Origin: Kineosporia babensis
GTDB taxonomy: Bacteria; Actinomycetota; Actinomycetes; Actinomycetales; Kineosporiaceae
NCBI RefSeq assembly: GCF_021129305.1
Contig: NZ_JAJOMB010000004.1
Coordinates: forward strand, 186,001-250,000
DNA: 64,000 nt
Direction of reading: 5' to 3'
The notes under the pieces: generated by a model
Database searches by the model: none
What the model saw: only the letters and a program-made list of their open reading frames with translations
Told to the model about the DNA's origin: nothing
In this document: positions 40,527 to 47,813 of the stretch, piece by piece
Numbering within the stretch: position 1 is the stretch's first letter
Layout of the letters: every line of letters starts with the position of its first letter
Program-made: the position numbers and the translations under genes

Positions 40527-41611
40527 GCGGATCGTCCATCGCTCTCAAGGCCCTGCGCAAGGATTTCCGGGGCACGGCCGCGGTCGACGGGATCGACCTG
40601 GAGGTCCCGGCCGGTTCGTTCCTGGTGCTGCTCGGGCCCTCGGGCTGCGGCAAGACCACCACGCTGCGGATGCTGGCCGGCCTGGAACACCCCACCGGCG
40701 GCGAGATCCGCTTCGGTGAGCGGCAGATCGCCGGGCCGGGCATCTCGGTCAACGCCGCGCAACGGGGCGTCGGCATGGTCTTCCAGAGCTACGCCCTGTG
40801 GCCGCACATGAGCGTGCAGGGCAACGTGGAGTGGCCGCTGAAGATCGCCCGCCGCCCGGCCGCCGAACGTCGCCGCCGGGTGGCCGAGGTGCTGGACCTG
40901 CTGGACATCGGCGAGCTGGCCAAGCGTTACCCGGCCGAGCTCTCCGGCGGCCAGCAGCAGCGCGTGGCGATCGCGCGCACCATCGCGCCGGACCCCTCGG
41001 TGCTGCTGTTCGACGAGCCGTTGTCCAACCTCGACGCCAAGCTGCGGGTGGACACCCGGGCCGAGCTCCTGCGCATCCACCGGGCCACCGGCGCCACCAG
41101 CGTCTACGTCACCCACGACCAGGTCGAGGCGATGTCGATGGCCACCCACGTCGCACTGCTGCGGGGCGGCCGGATCGAGCAGTTCGGGCCGCCCGCCGAG
41201 CTTCTCGCCGACCCGGCCAGCGACTTCGTGGCCACCTTCATGGGAACCCCGGCCGCAAACGTCCTCAATGTCGAGGTAAAGGCCCGGCGGGCGGTTTTCG
41301 ACGGTCACGACATCGGCCGGATCGACGCGGCCCTGGACGGCCGGCGGGTGCGGGCGATGTACCGCGCCGAATCGCTGCGGCTGGCCGGGCCGGAGGCATC
41401 CATCACCGCCACGTTCGCCGAATCGGCACCGCTGGCCGGTCGTTTCGTGATCACCGGAACTCTGCGCACCCGCAGCACCCAGCGGATCAGCGTAATCACC
41501 GATGCTCCACCTGCCCTCTCCCCCGGCGACGAGTTCGGCGTGCTCTTCCCCGAGCGCCCGGACCGGCTGTTCTCCGCCGAAGACGGAACGGTGGTGAGCA
41601 CCGCATGCTGA
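40523..41611 (+). CDS. ABC transporter ATP-binding protein (FbpC/PotA type)
   Basis: A 362-residue importer ATPase. Walker A GPSGCGKTT (about 38-46), Q-loop MVFQSYALWPHMSV, signature LSGGQQQRVAIA (about 138), Walker B VLLFDEPLSNLDAKL, H-loop THDQVEAM, then a C-terminal TOBE-type domain (about 240-362). I chose the TTG at 40523: it forms TTGA with the permease stop and has a perfect GGAGGAA just upstream, whereas the GTG at 40508 has none. Energises the upstream permease. Confidence 0.93.
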   Translation: MSGSSIALKALRKDFRGTAAVDGIDLEVPAGSFLVLLGPSGCGKTTTLRMLAGLEHPTGGEIRFGERQIAGPGISVNAAQRGVGMVFQSYALWPHMSVQGNVEWPLKIARRPAAERRRRVAEVLDLLDIGELAKRYPAELSGGQQQRVAIARTIAPDPSVLLFDEPLSNLDAKLRVDTRAELLRIHRATGATSVYVTHDQVEAMSMATHVALLRGGRIEQFGPPAELLADPASDFVATFMGTPAANVLNVEVKARRAVFDGHDIGRIDAALDGRRVRAMYRAESLRLAGPEASITATFAESAPLAGRFVITGTLRTRSTQRISVITDAPPALSPGDEFGVLFPERPDRLFSAEDGTVVSTAC

Positions 41612-42204
41612 AACTGCTCCTGGTCCGGCACGGCGAAACCACCTGGAACTCCAGCCGTCGCCTCCAAGGCGATACCGATATTCCGCTGTCCGACAACGGC
41701 CGCCGCCAGGCCCGGGCACTCCGGGAGACGATCGCCGGGCACAAGCCCGACGCCCTGGTCTGCTCGCCGCTCTCCCGCACCCGGGAAACCGCTGCGCTGC
41801 TGGGACATCCGCCGAGCGAGGACGATCTGGATCCCCAGTGGGCCGAGGCCAATCTGGGCGAATGGGCCGGCCGTTACGCCGCCGACATCCGCGCCGAGGG
41901 CCCGGAGTACGACGCCTGGCGCGCGGGCACTTTCCGGCCGCCGGGTGGCGAAGGGCTGAACGAGCTGTCCGAGCGGGTGCTGCTCGGCCTGAAAGCCCTT
42001 CCCCCGCAAGGAACTGTTCTGGTGGTCACGCACGGCGGCCCGGTGCGCGCGGTGCTGCGGCATCTGCTCGACCTGGACCCCACGCGCATCGTCCCGGTCG
42101 CCCCGGCCAGCCTGACCGTGCTGCAGCTGACCGGCGAAAGTACCCGGCTGGCGGCCTACAACGTGGTGCCACCGGCCGTAGAACCCACCGAGGCTCCCGA
42201 CTGA
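41605..42204 (+). CDS. Histidine phosphatase family protein (phosphoglycerate mutase-like)
   Basis: A 199-residue cytosolic phosphatase. Phospho-accepting H9 lies in LVRHGETTWN, with R8 and E11; the second catalytic His is in VVTHGGPVRAVL. Supporting pattern: LSDNGRRQARAL and CSPLSRTRETA. Overlaps the ATPase gene by 7 bp, so it belongs to the importer operon and probably removes phosphate from the imported compound or a derivative. Relatives include alpha-ribazole and phosphosugar phosphatases; the substrate is unproven. Its last 49 bp lie opposite the 3' end of the GGDEF gene. Confidence 0.9.
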   Translation: MLKLLLVRHGETTWNSSRRLQGDTDIPLSDNGRRQARALRETIAGHKPDALVCSPLSRTRETAALLGHPPSEDDLDPQWAEANLGEWAGRYAADIRAEGPEYDAWRAGTFRPPGGEGLNELSERVLLGLKALPPQGTVLVVTHGGPVRAVLRHLLDLDPTRIVPVAPASLTVLQLTGESTRLAAYNVVPPAVEPTEAPD

Positions 42205-43712
42205 GCCTCCGGCGCGGTCCGTGGTGCCGGGATCCGCACCGGCCGCTCGAGGTGGTCCGGTTGCGGGCCGGAGGCCAGTATCGAGCGGTTCCGCCCGCCC
42301 GACTTGGCCTGGTACAGCACCTCGTCCGCACGCTGCAACAGTCGGGCCGGGTTTTCCGTCCCGTCCCAGTGCGCGATCCCGATCGAGCAGGTCTGCTGGT
42401 GCGGAACCACCAGCCGTAGCCGGTCGAGGTGGTCGGTGCCGGCGTCCCGGTCCGAGCAGTGCAGCAGCGCCGCGAACTCCTCGCCGCCCCACCGGGCCAG
42501 CACCCCGTCTGTTCCCAGAGCCGCCTTCCAGGCCACCGCGGCCTGCTGGAGCAGATCATCACCGGCCTGGTGCCCGTGGCCGTCGTTGTACTTCTTGAAA
42601 TGGTCCAGGTCGAGCAGCGCGACCAGCAGCTGCGTGCCGCCGGCCTTCGAGGTGGCGAAGGCCCGGTCCAGCTCGAAGTCCCAGGAGCGGCGGTTGGCCA
42701 GCCCGGTGAGCGGGTCGGTCCGGGCCACCTCGGCCAGCTGTTCGGCCTGCCGGTGCAGTTCCTGCAACAGGTCCCAGATCCGCAGGGTGACCAGGGCGAA
42801 CAGGGCGATGGAGCCGATCCCCAGGGGCAGGCCGTAGGTGTCGCCGGTGTCGTTGCCCCGGACCTCGAGGAACACCTGTACCGCGGCCGGCAGTACGGCG
42901 GCGAGGCTGAGCACGGCCAGTCTGGGCACGGTCAGACCGGCCGCGGTGCGCTCCTGGGGACGCGAGTCCGGCGCACTACGGAAAGTGGCGGCGGCCAGGC
43001 CGAAGCTGAAGTAGGTGGTCAGCCACATCAGGTTCACCCAGCGGGGAAAGCCGTTCCCTCCGGTGGTGGCGGTCAGGATGTTCTGCAGGTTGTCGGCGAC
43101 GATCAGCACCACCAGCCCACCGGTCAGGATCCAGATCGAGCGGCTGCGGCCCTGGGGCGAGAGCAGGATCCGCGCGGTGATGAAGGTGATCATCACGTCG
43201 AACAACGGAAAGGCGCTGCCCACCAGCCGGCCCAGCAGCGGCTCGCTGGTGTCGGAGATCAGGGGGAGGACCAGGAACACCAGGGTCAGCACGCCGACGC
43301 TGCCCGCCACGATGAACGCGTCCAGCAGGGCACCGAACTGCTGCCGGGCACCCCGGCGCCGTTCCAGCGTGAGCACGGCGATCAGCATGGGCACGTAGGT
43401 CGCGGCGTAGAAGAAGTCCGCCGGAGTAGGCCACTGGTACGGATCCGACAGTTGCAGGATCTTCAGCCAGGTCTCCCCGGCCAGGGCCAGGCTCAACGTA
43501 AGCATGAGCCACAGCCAGGGTCCGCGCTGCGTCCTGGCGATCCGCACGCACGCCGTGCCCAGGAAGAGCATCGACAGGATCAGCGAGATCAGGTAGGCGA
43601 CGGCGGAGGCCTTGGTGCCCTCTGCGGGCAGCAGCGACGTCCCCACCGAGATTGCGGCGAGCACGCCGAAAATCCGCATGAGCACGTCGAGGGTGGGCCG
43701 CGGTCTGGACAC
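42156..43712 (-). CDS. Membrane-bound diguanylate cyclase (GGDEF)
   Basis: Makes cyclic di-GMP from two GTP. About 518 residues: eight or so N-terminal helices (to about 320) of a MASE-like sensory region, a short coiled coil (LLQELHRQAEQLAEVAR), then the GGDEF domain (TDPLTGLANRRSWD onward) with an intact active loop RWGGEEF (about 407-411). No RxxD inhibitory site is obvious five residues before it. GTG at 43712 or ATG at 43679 are the plausible starts, both just before helix 1. Convergent with the histidine phosphatase gene, overlapping it by 49 bp. The sensed signal is unknown; no EAL domain is in the protein. Confidence 0.9.
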   Translation of the reverse strand: MSRPRPTLDVLMRIFGVLAAISVGTSLLPAEGTKASAVAYLISLILSMLFLGTACVRIARTQRGPWLWLMLTLSLALAGETWLKILQLSDPYQWPTPADFFYAATYVPMLIAVLTLERRRGARQQFGALLDAFIVAGSVGVLTLVFLVLPLISDTSEPLLGRLVGSAFPLFDVMITFITARILLSPQGRSRSIWILTGGLVVLIVADNLQNILTATTGGNGFPRWVNLMWLTTYFSFGLAAATFRSAPDSRPQERTAAGLTVPRLAVLSLAAVLPAAVQVFLEVRGNDTGDTYGLPLGIGSIALFALVTLRIWDLLQELHRQAEQLAEVARTDPLTGLANRRSWDFELDRAFATSKAGGTQLLVALLDLDHFKKYNDGHGHQAGDDLLQQAAVAWKAALGTDGVLARWGGEEFAALLHCSDRDAGTDHLDRLRLVVPHQQTCSIGIAHWDGTENPARLLQRADEVLYQAKSGGRNRSILASGPQPDHLERPVRIPAPRTAPEAQSGASVGSTAGGTTL

Positions 43713-43818
43713 GCTTGTACATCGGCGCTCCGGGACCGGCGCCGCAGACTTCCCGGACGCATGACCGTTTGGGCCCAGCCGTCCGCACGATGCGTGATCC
43801 CGGTAACCCCGAACAGCC

Positions 43819-45105
43819 CTACCGCACGGTGTGGGTCCGGGTCTCGATGATGGACGCGTCGCGCACGGTGAGCACGGGACGTTCGCTTCGGGGGCGGATC
43901 TGCGGGTCGACGAACACCTGCGGGTTCCCGGCCCAGGCGAAGGCCTTGATCCACAGGCCCTCTTCGACGATTCTCGGCCAGTGCGGGGTGAGGTCGACCT
44001 CCAGCAGGCGCCCGGACCACAGCGCCTCGGCGATCGGGTGGGTGCCCGCGTAGAGCCGTAGGACGTCACCGGTCCAGTCCAGCCGAAGGCTCAGGGAACC
44101 GGTTCGTTCCAGGACGTCGGCCGGGAGCAGGATTGGCACCGCTTCCAGCCGGGCGAAGTCCTGGTCGGTGGGGGCGACGCTCAAGGTGGCCGTCTCGGTG
44201 AACACCGGGGTTTTCAGCGGGTGCACCACGTCCTCGCCGGGCAGGATGTAGCGGGTGAACACCGAGCCCTGGCCCTCGTGCGTCACGCCCTGATCGAGGG
44301 TCGGGAAGGCCAGCAGCGACTGGTCCCTTTCGGTGACGACGGCGTGGAAAGCGCCGTCGAACCAGCCGTTTCCGGGCCAGATGATGAGCTTCTGCTCACC
44401 GTCCACCTCGCCGCGGTGCACGGTGTCGGCGGTGGCCTCGTCGAGGAAGACCAGCGTGGTCATGCCGATCCAGACCTCGCAGGCCAGACCGGGTTCCCGC
44501 TGCGGGCGCACGATCAGGCCCTGCGCGGTCGGCTCGACGTCGGCATGCAGCACCCAGTCCGGCTCGACCCCCTCGACCAGTAGCTCCACGTCGATCCCGG
44601 GGGTGGCGGCGAACAGCACGTACGTCTCCTCGCCGACCTTGATCTCGGTGATCGGCTGGGCGGTCGCGGTGAGCGCCGGGATGTCGCCGAACGGCTGCCG
44701 GATCGGCCAGGCGAAAGATGCCTCGGCCGGGAGGGTTACGGGCTGCTGGGGAACGATGATCGTGCGGTCGGCGAACTCGAGCTCGAAGCCCACGCCGGGC
44801 CGGCTCCGGTGACCGGCGGCGAAGAGATAGCCGCGGCGCTCGTCCGCCCGCACCGACCAGCGCAACTCGTCCTGCGGCGGAGGCAGGAACGTTGCGTAGC
44901 CGGCCAGCTGGTGACCGTAGGTCTCGAGGAACAGGTGCTCGTGCAGATGCGCGCGCAGCGGCCGCCGGAAATAGGTTTCCCGTCGCCCGGGGCCGAGATC
45001 GTCGGTCCGTGCCGCCGAAAGTTGCCGTACAGGTGTCGGGGACGGCACCACGACGTGCCGTCTGTCTGATCCGCTCCCGCGATCGTCCTTCGATTCCCCC
45101 ATCAT
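43819..45105 (-). CDS. Beta-sandwich protein resembling only the C-terminal part of GH35 beta-galactosidases
   Basis: A 428-residue protein without signal peptide, helices or glycosidase catalytic motifs. Middle segments such as ELRWSVRADERRGYLF, GVGFELEFADRTIIVPQQP and WTGDVLRLYAGTHPIAEALW look to me like the domains after the TIM barrel in actinobacterial GH35 enzymes; this is from memory and unverified. The TIM barrel would have to lie upstream, where a different gene starts on the other strand 89 bp away, so it is absent. Start: ATG 45105 or 45102, with no strong ribosome site. A truncated remnant or a stand-alone carbohydrate-binding protein are both possible. Confidence 0.6.
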   Translation of the reverse strand: MMGESKDDRGSGSDRRHVVVPSPTPVRQLSAARTDDLGPGRRETYFRRPLRAHLHEHLFLETYGHQLAGYATFLPPPQDELRWSVRADERRGYLFAAGHRSRPGVGFELEFADRTIIVPQQPVTLPAEASFAWPIRQPFGDIPALTATAQPITEIKVGEETYVLFAATPGIDVELLVEGVEPDWVLHADVEPTAQGLIVRPQREPGLACEVWIGMTTLVFLDEATADTVHRGEVDGEQKLIIWPGNGWFDGAFHAVVTERDQSLLAFPTLDQGVTHEGQGSVFTRYILPGEDVVHPLKTPVFTETATLSVAPTDQDFARLEAVPILLPADVLERTGSLSLRLDWTGDVLRLYAGTHPIAEALWSGRLLEVDLTPHWPRIVEEGLWIKAFAWAGNPQVFVDPQIRPRSERPVLTVRDASIIETRTHTVR

Positions 45106-45193
45106 GATCACGACCGTAATCGCCCTAAAACCGAACAACAAGGATCTTTTCGTCACGCCCGGATGAAGACTGCTCCGATGGCATGCTGACCGG

Positions 45194-46043
45194 GTGCTCT
45201 CGCTGAATCTTCTCGACGGTCTGACCCGCAGCTTCTGGCGCCGCACCGGGCGCCCGGCCGATCTCAGCGGGGAGCATGCCTGGCTGGACGCACCGCGCAA
45301 CGTAGGCTCGACCGTGGGCGACGGCTGGGTCGAGGCCGCGGCCCGGTCACTGGGCGGCCGCGCCTCCTACCAGGTGCCGGGCGCCGGGCTCTACGCCGAC
45401 ATGTCAGAACTGGACGGACCGGGCTTCTGCGCCGCCGATCTGCATCCGCTGGTGCGGGACTTCTACGAGCACACCTCTGACTGGCGGATGGAGGCGTGGA
45501 CGCAGTGGAACCTGCTCTTTCAGCCCGGTGGCGAGCTGATCTCCCGGTTCTTCGGGCGCCGTCTGCAGCAACTGGCGCTGCCCACCCGGCCGCTGGACGT
45601 CTCTCGCGGGATGGACAGCCGGGTCGTGCTGCTCCTCGATGCTTCCGGCGCCCAGGTGGGGGGCCGCCTGGCTGCGGACTCTGAAGGCCACCGGCGAATG
45701 GGTGTTCAGCGGCGCCTACTCTGCCCGCCGGCTGCCGGGCGCCGACCGCAGCAGCGTGCACGTCACCTTCCCGCTGGAGTCCGGCAACGTCCAGGTGTTC
45801 CTGCGCCCACGAGTCCTGCCCGGCGGTGCTCTGGAACTGGCCTCGCCCAGCGGCCGGTTCGGCAGCGACGGCGCCTACGTCACGGTCAGTGAGAACGGCC
45901 AGGCGCACGCCGCCCGGGTACCGCTGCACGAGACCTTCAGAGTTTTTGTGGACGACGAGGGCACCTTGCGCACCGACCATCACCTGAAGCTGTGGTCGGC
46001 CTCGGTGCTACGACTGCACTACAAGCTGGTCCGGGCGGCCTGA
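45194..46043 (+). pseudogene. Frameshifted gene, unknown function (six-G tract at 45658-45663)
   Basis: Coding character runs from GTG 45194 to about 45658 in one frame (ending DSRVVLLLDASGAQV) and continues from there to the TGA at 46041-46043 in the +1 frame (WLRTLKATGEWVFSGAY onward). Removing one G from the six-G tract gives a continuous protein of about 282 residues. It has no signal peptide or membrane helix; a Trp- and Tyr-rich central part and a beta-rich second half. I do not recognise the family. The break may be a sequencing error, a real mutation, or reversible slippage. Divergent from the GH35-like gene. Confidence 0.75.
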
Positions 46044-46082
46044 ACTCGGAAGGGGCAGCCCGAAGACCGCCCCTTCCGAGTT
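46043..46082. terminator. Bidirectional terminator between the frameshifted gene and the FGGY kinase
   Basis: Perfect 14-bp arms AACTCGGAAGGGGC and GCCCCTTCCGAGTT with a 12-nt loop, beginning at the last base of the upstream stop codon and ending 9 bp before the convergent kinase stop. Confidence 0.85.
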
Positions 46083-46091
46083 CGCCAAGCC

Positions 46092-47720
46092 CTACTTGAT
46101 CGAGTCGATCGCGGCGTGCTGCACGGCCAGCCCGGCCTGCCAGCGCTCGAGGTAGGCCGCGTAGTCGGCAATCTCCTCGGCGGTGGGGGTGACCGACTCG
46201 GCCTGGGCGGCGGCGAACACGGTCTCGTTCAGCCAGGTTCCCAGGTCACGACCGGCGGCAGTGCCGTCGGCCACGGCGCGGGTGTAGGCGGCCAGCAGGG
46301 CGATGCCCCAGGAGCCGCCCTCGGTGGCGCTCTCGCCCACCGAGACCGGTGAGCCCACGGCCGCGGCCAGCGTCTTCTGGGCGATGCCGCCAGTACGGAA
46401 CAGGCCGCCGTGAGCGAACATCGTGTCGATCGCCACGCCTTCGGAGGCCAGGATGCGCATGCCCAGGCTCAGGGTGGCGAACACGCCGTACAGCTGGGCC
46501 TTGGCGAAACCGCCCAGGGTGAGCCGGGATCCGGGGGTACGCACGAACAGCGGACGCCCCTCGTCCAGCGCCGCGATCGGCTCACCGGAGAGCAGGTTGT
46601 AGGCCAGGAGCCCCTCAGAACCTTCCCCGGCCTCCAGTGCCCCGCCCAGCACGGCCTGGAAGATCTGGTCGGAACTGGCCTCGACGCCCAGGGCCGCCGC
46701 GAACTCCGCGAAGATGCCCACCCACGTCCCCAGTTCGCTGGAGCCGTTGTTGCAGTGCACCATCGCGACCGGCAGACCCTCGGGCGTGGTGACCACGTCG
46801 ATCTCGTGGTGCATGTTGGCCAGCGGGCGTTCCAGCACGACCATGGCGAAGATGCTGGTGCCGGCGCTGACGTTGCCGGTTCGGCGGCTGACCGCGTTGG
46901 TGGCCACCATGCCGGTGCCCGCGTCACCCTCGGGCGGGGCCAGCGGGACGCCGGCCTGCAGCTCGCCGTCGGTGTCGAGCAGCGCGGCGCCGGCCTCGGT
47001 GAGCCGGCCGGCGTCGGCTCCGGCCGGGAGCACCTTGGGCAGCAGGTCGAGCAGCGCGGCGTCGGAGCCCTGGGCCGCGGCCAACTGCTGGAACTTCTCC
47101 AGCAGGGCCACGTCGTAGCCACCGGTGGCCGCGTCGATCGGGAACATGCCCGAGGCGTCGCCCACACCCAGCACGTCCTGGCCGCTGAGCAGCTTGTGCA
47201 CGTAACCGGCCAGGGTGTTCAGCGAGCGCACCTGGGGCACGTGCGGCTCGTCGTTCAGCAGCGCCTGGTAGTAGTGCGCCACCGACCAGCGCAGCGGGAT
47301 GTTCACCCCGAACGACTGCGACAGCGCCTCGGCGGCCGGGCCGGTGTTGGTGTTGCGCCAGGTCCGGAACGGCACCAGCAGCTCGCCGTCGGCGCCGAAG
47401 GCCAGGTAGCCGTGCATCATCGCCGAGACGCCGAGCGCGCCGAAGGTCACCGGGCGCACCCCGTACTGCTGCCCCACCTGGGCCTTCAGGTCGGCGTAGG
47501 CCTGCTGCAGACCGGCGTGCACGGCCTCGACCGAGTACGTCCACACCTCGTCCACCAACTGGTTCTCCCAGGTGGCGGAGCCGGTGGCCAGGGCCGTGCC
47601 GGTCTCGTCGATCAGCGTCGCCTTGATCCGCGTCGATCCCAGCTCGATGCCCAGGGCGGTGCGCCCGGCCTCGATGGCTTCACGCGCTGCTGCGTCCGTG
47701 CTTGGTGTCACTTGCCTCAT
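46092..47720 (-). CDS. FGGY-family carbohydrate kinase
   Basis: A 542-residue sugar or polyol kinase of the xylulokinase/ribulokinase fold. Phosphate-binding LGIELGSTRIKATLIDETG is at the N-terminus, with the second ATP-site element AHGGLFRTGGIAQKTLA and TEGGSWGIALLAAY toward the C-terminus. The substrate segment (ENQLVDEVWTYSVEAVHAGL and MMHGYLAFG) is unlike standard XylB, so the sugar is uncertain; L-ribulose-type substrates are possible. ATG at 47720 or GTG at 47711; the latter has GAGG near it. It stands without sugar isomerase or transporter neighbours, downstream of the penicillin-binding protein. Confidence 0.87.
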   Translation of the reverse strand: MRQVTPSTDAAAREAIEAGRTALGIELGSTRIKATLIDETGTALATGSATWENQLVDEVWTYSVEAVHAGLQQAYADLKAQVGQQYGVRPVTFGALGVSAMMHGYLAFGADGELLVPFRTWRNTNTGPAAEALSQSFGVNIPLRWSVAHYYQALLNDEPHVPQVRSLNTLAGYVHKLLSGQDVLGVGDASGMFPIDAATGGYDVALLEKFQQLAAAQGSDAALLDLLPKVLPAGADAGRLTEAGAALLDTDGELQAGVPLAPPEGDAGTGMVATNAVSRRTGNVSAGTSIFAMVVLERPLANMHHEIDVVTTPEGLPVAMVHCNNGSSELGTWVGIFAEFAAALGVEASSDQIFQAVLGGALEAGEGSEGLLAYNLLSGEPIAALDEGRPLFVRTPGSRLTLGGFAKAQLYGVFATLSLGMRILASEGVAIDTMFAHGGLFRTGGIAQKTLAAAVGSPVSVGESATEGGSWGIALLAAYTRAVADGTAAGRDLGTWLNETVFAAAQAESVTPTAEEIADYAAYLERWQAGLAVQHAAIDSIK

Positions 47721-47813
47721 CCTTGATCAGTGCAGGGGACTGAACTCCAGCACCTGAACCGCCTGCGCCGCAATGCCGAAGGTCCATCTGCGCCAAACCG
47801 TTGCCGGGCGGGC

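Noticed and set aside
37604-41611. Fbp-type importer called as an iron(III) system
   Set aside because: No obvious iron-ligand tyrosine pair and the operon has an RpiR regulator and a phosphatase, so iron is not the best reading.
45639-46043. Second open frame treated as an independent gene
   Set aside because: It lacks a start with a ribosome site and continues the protein of the first frame after one base; a frameshift explains both.
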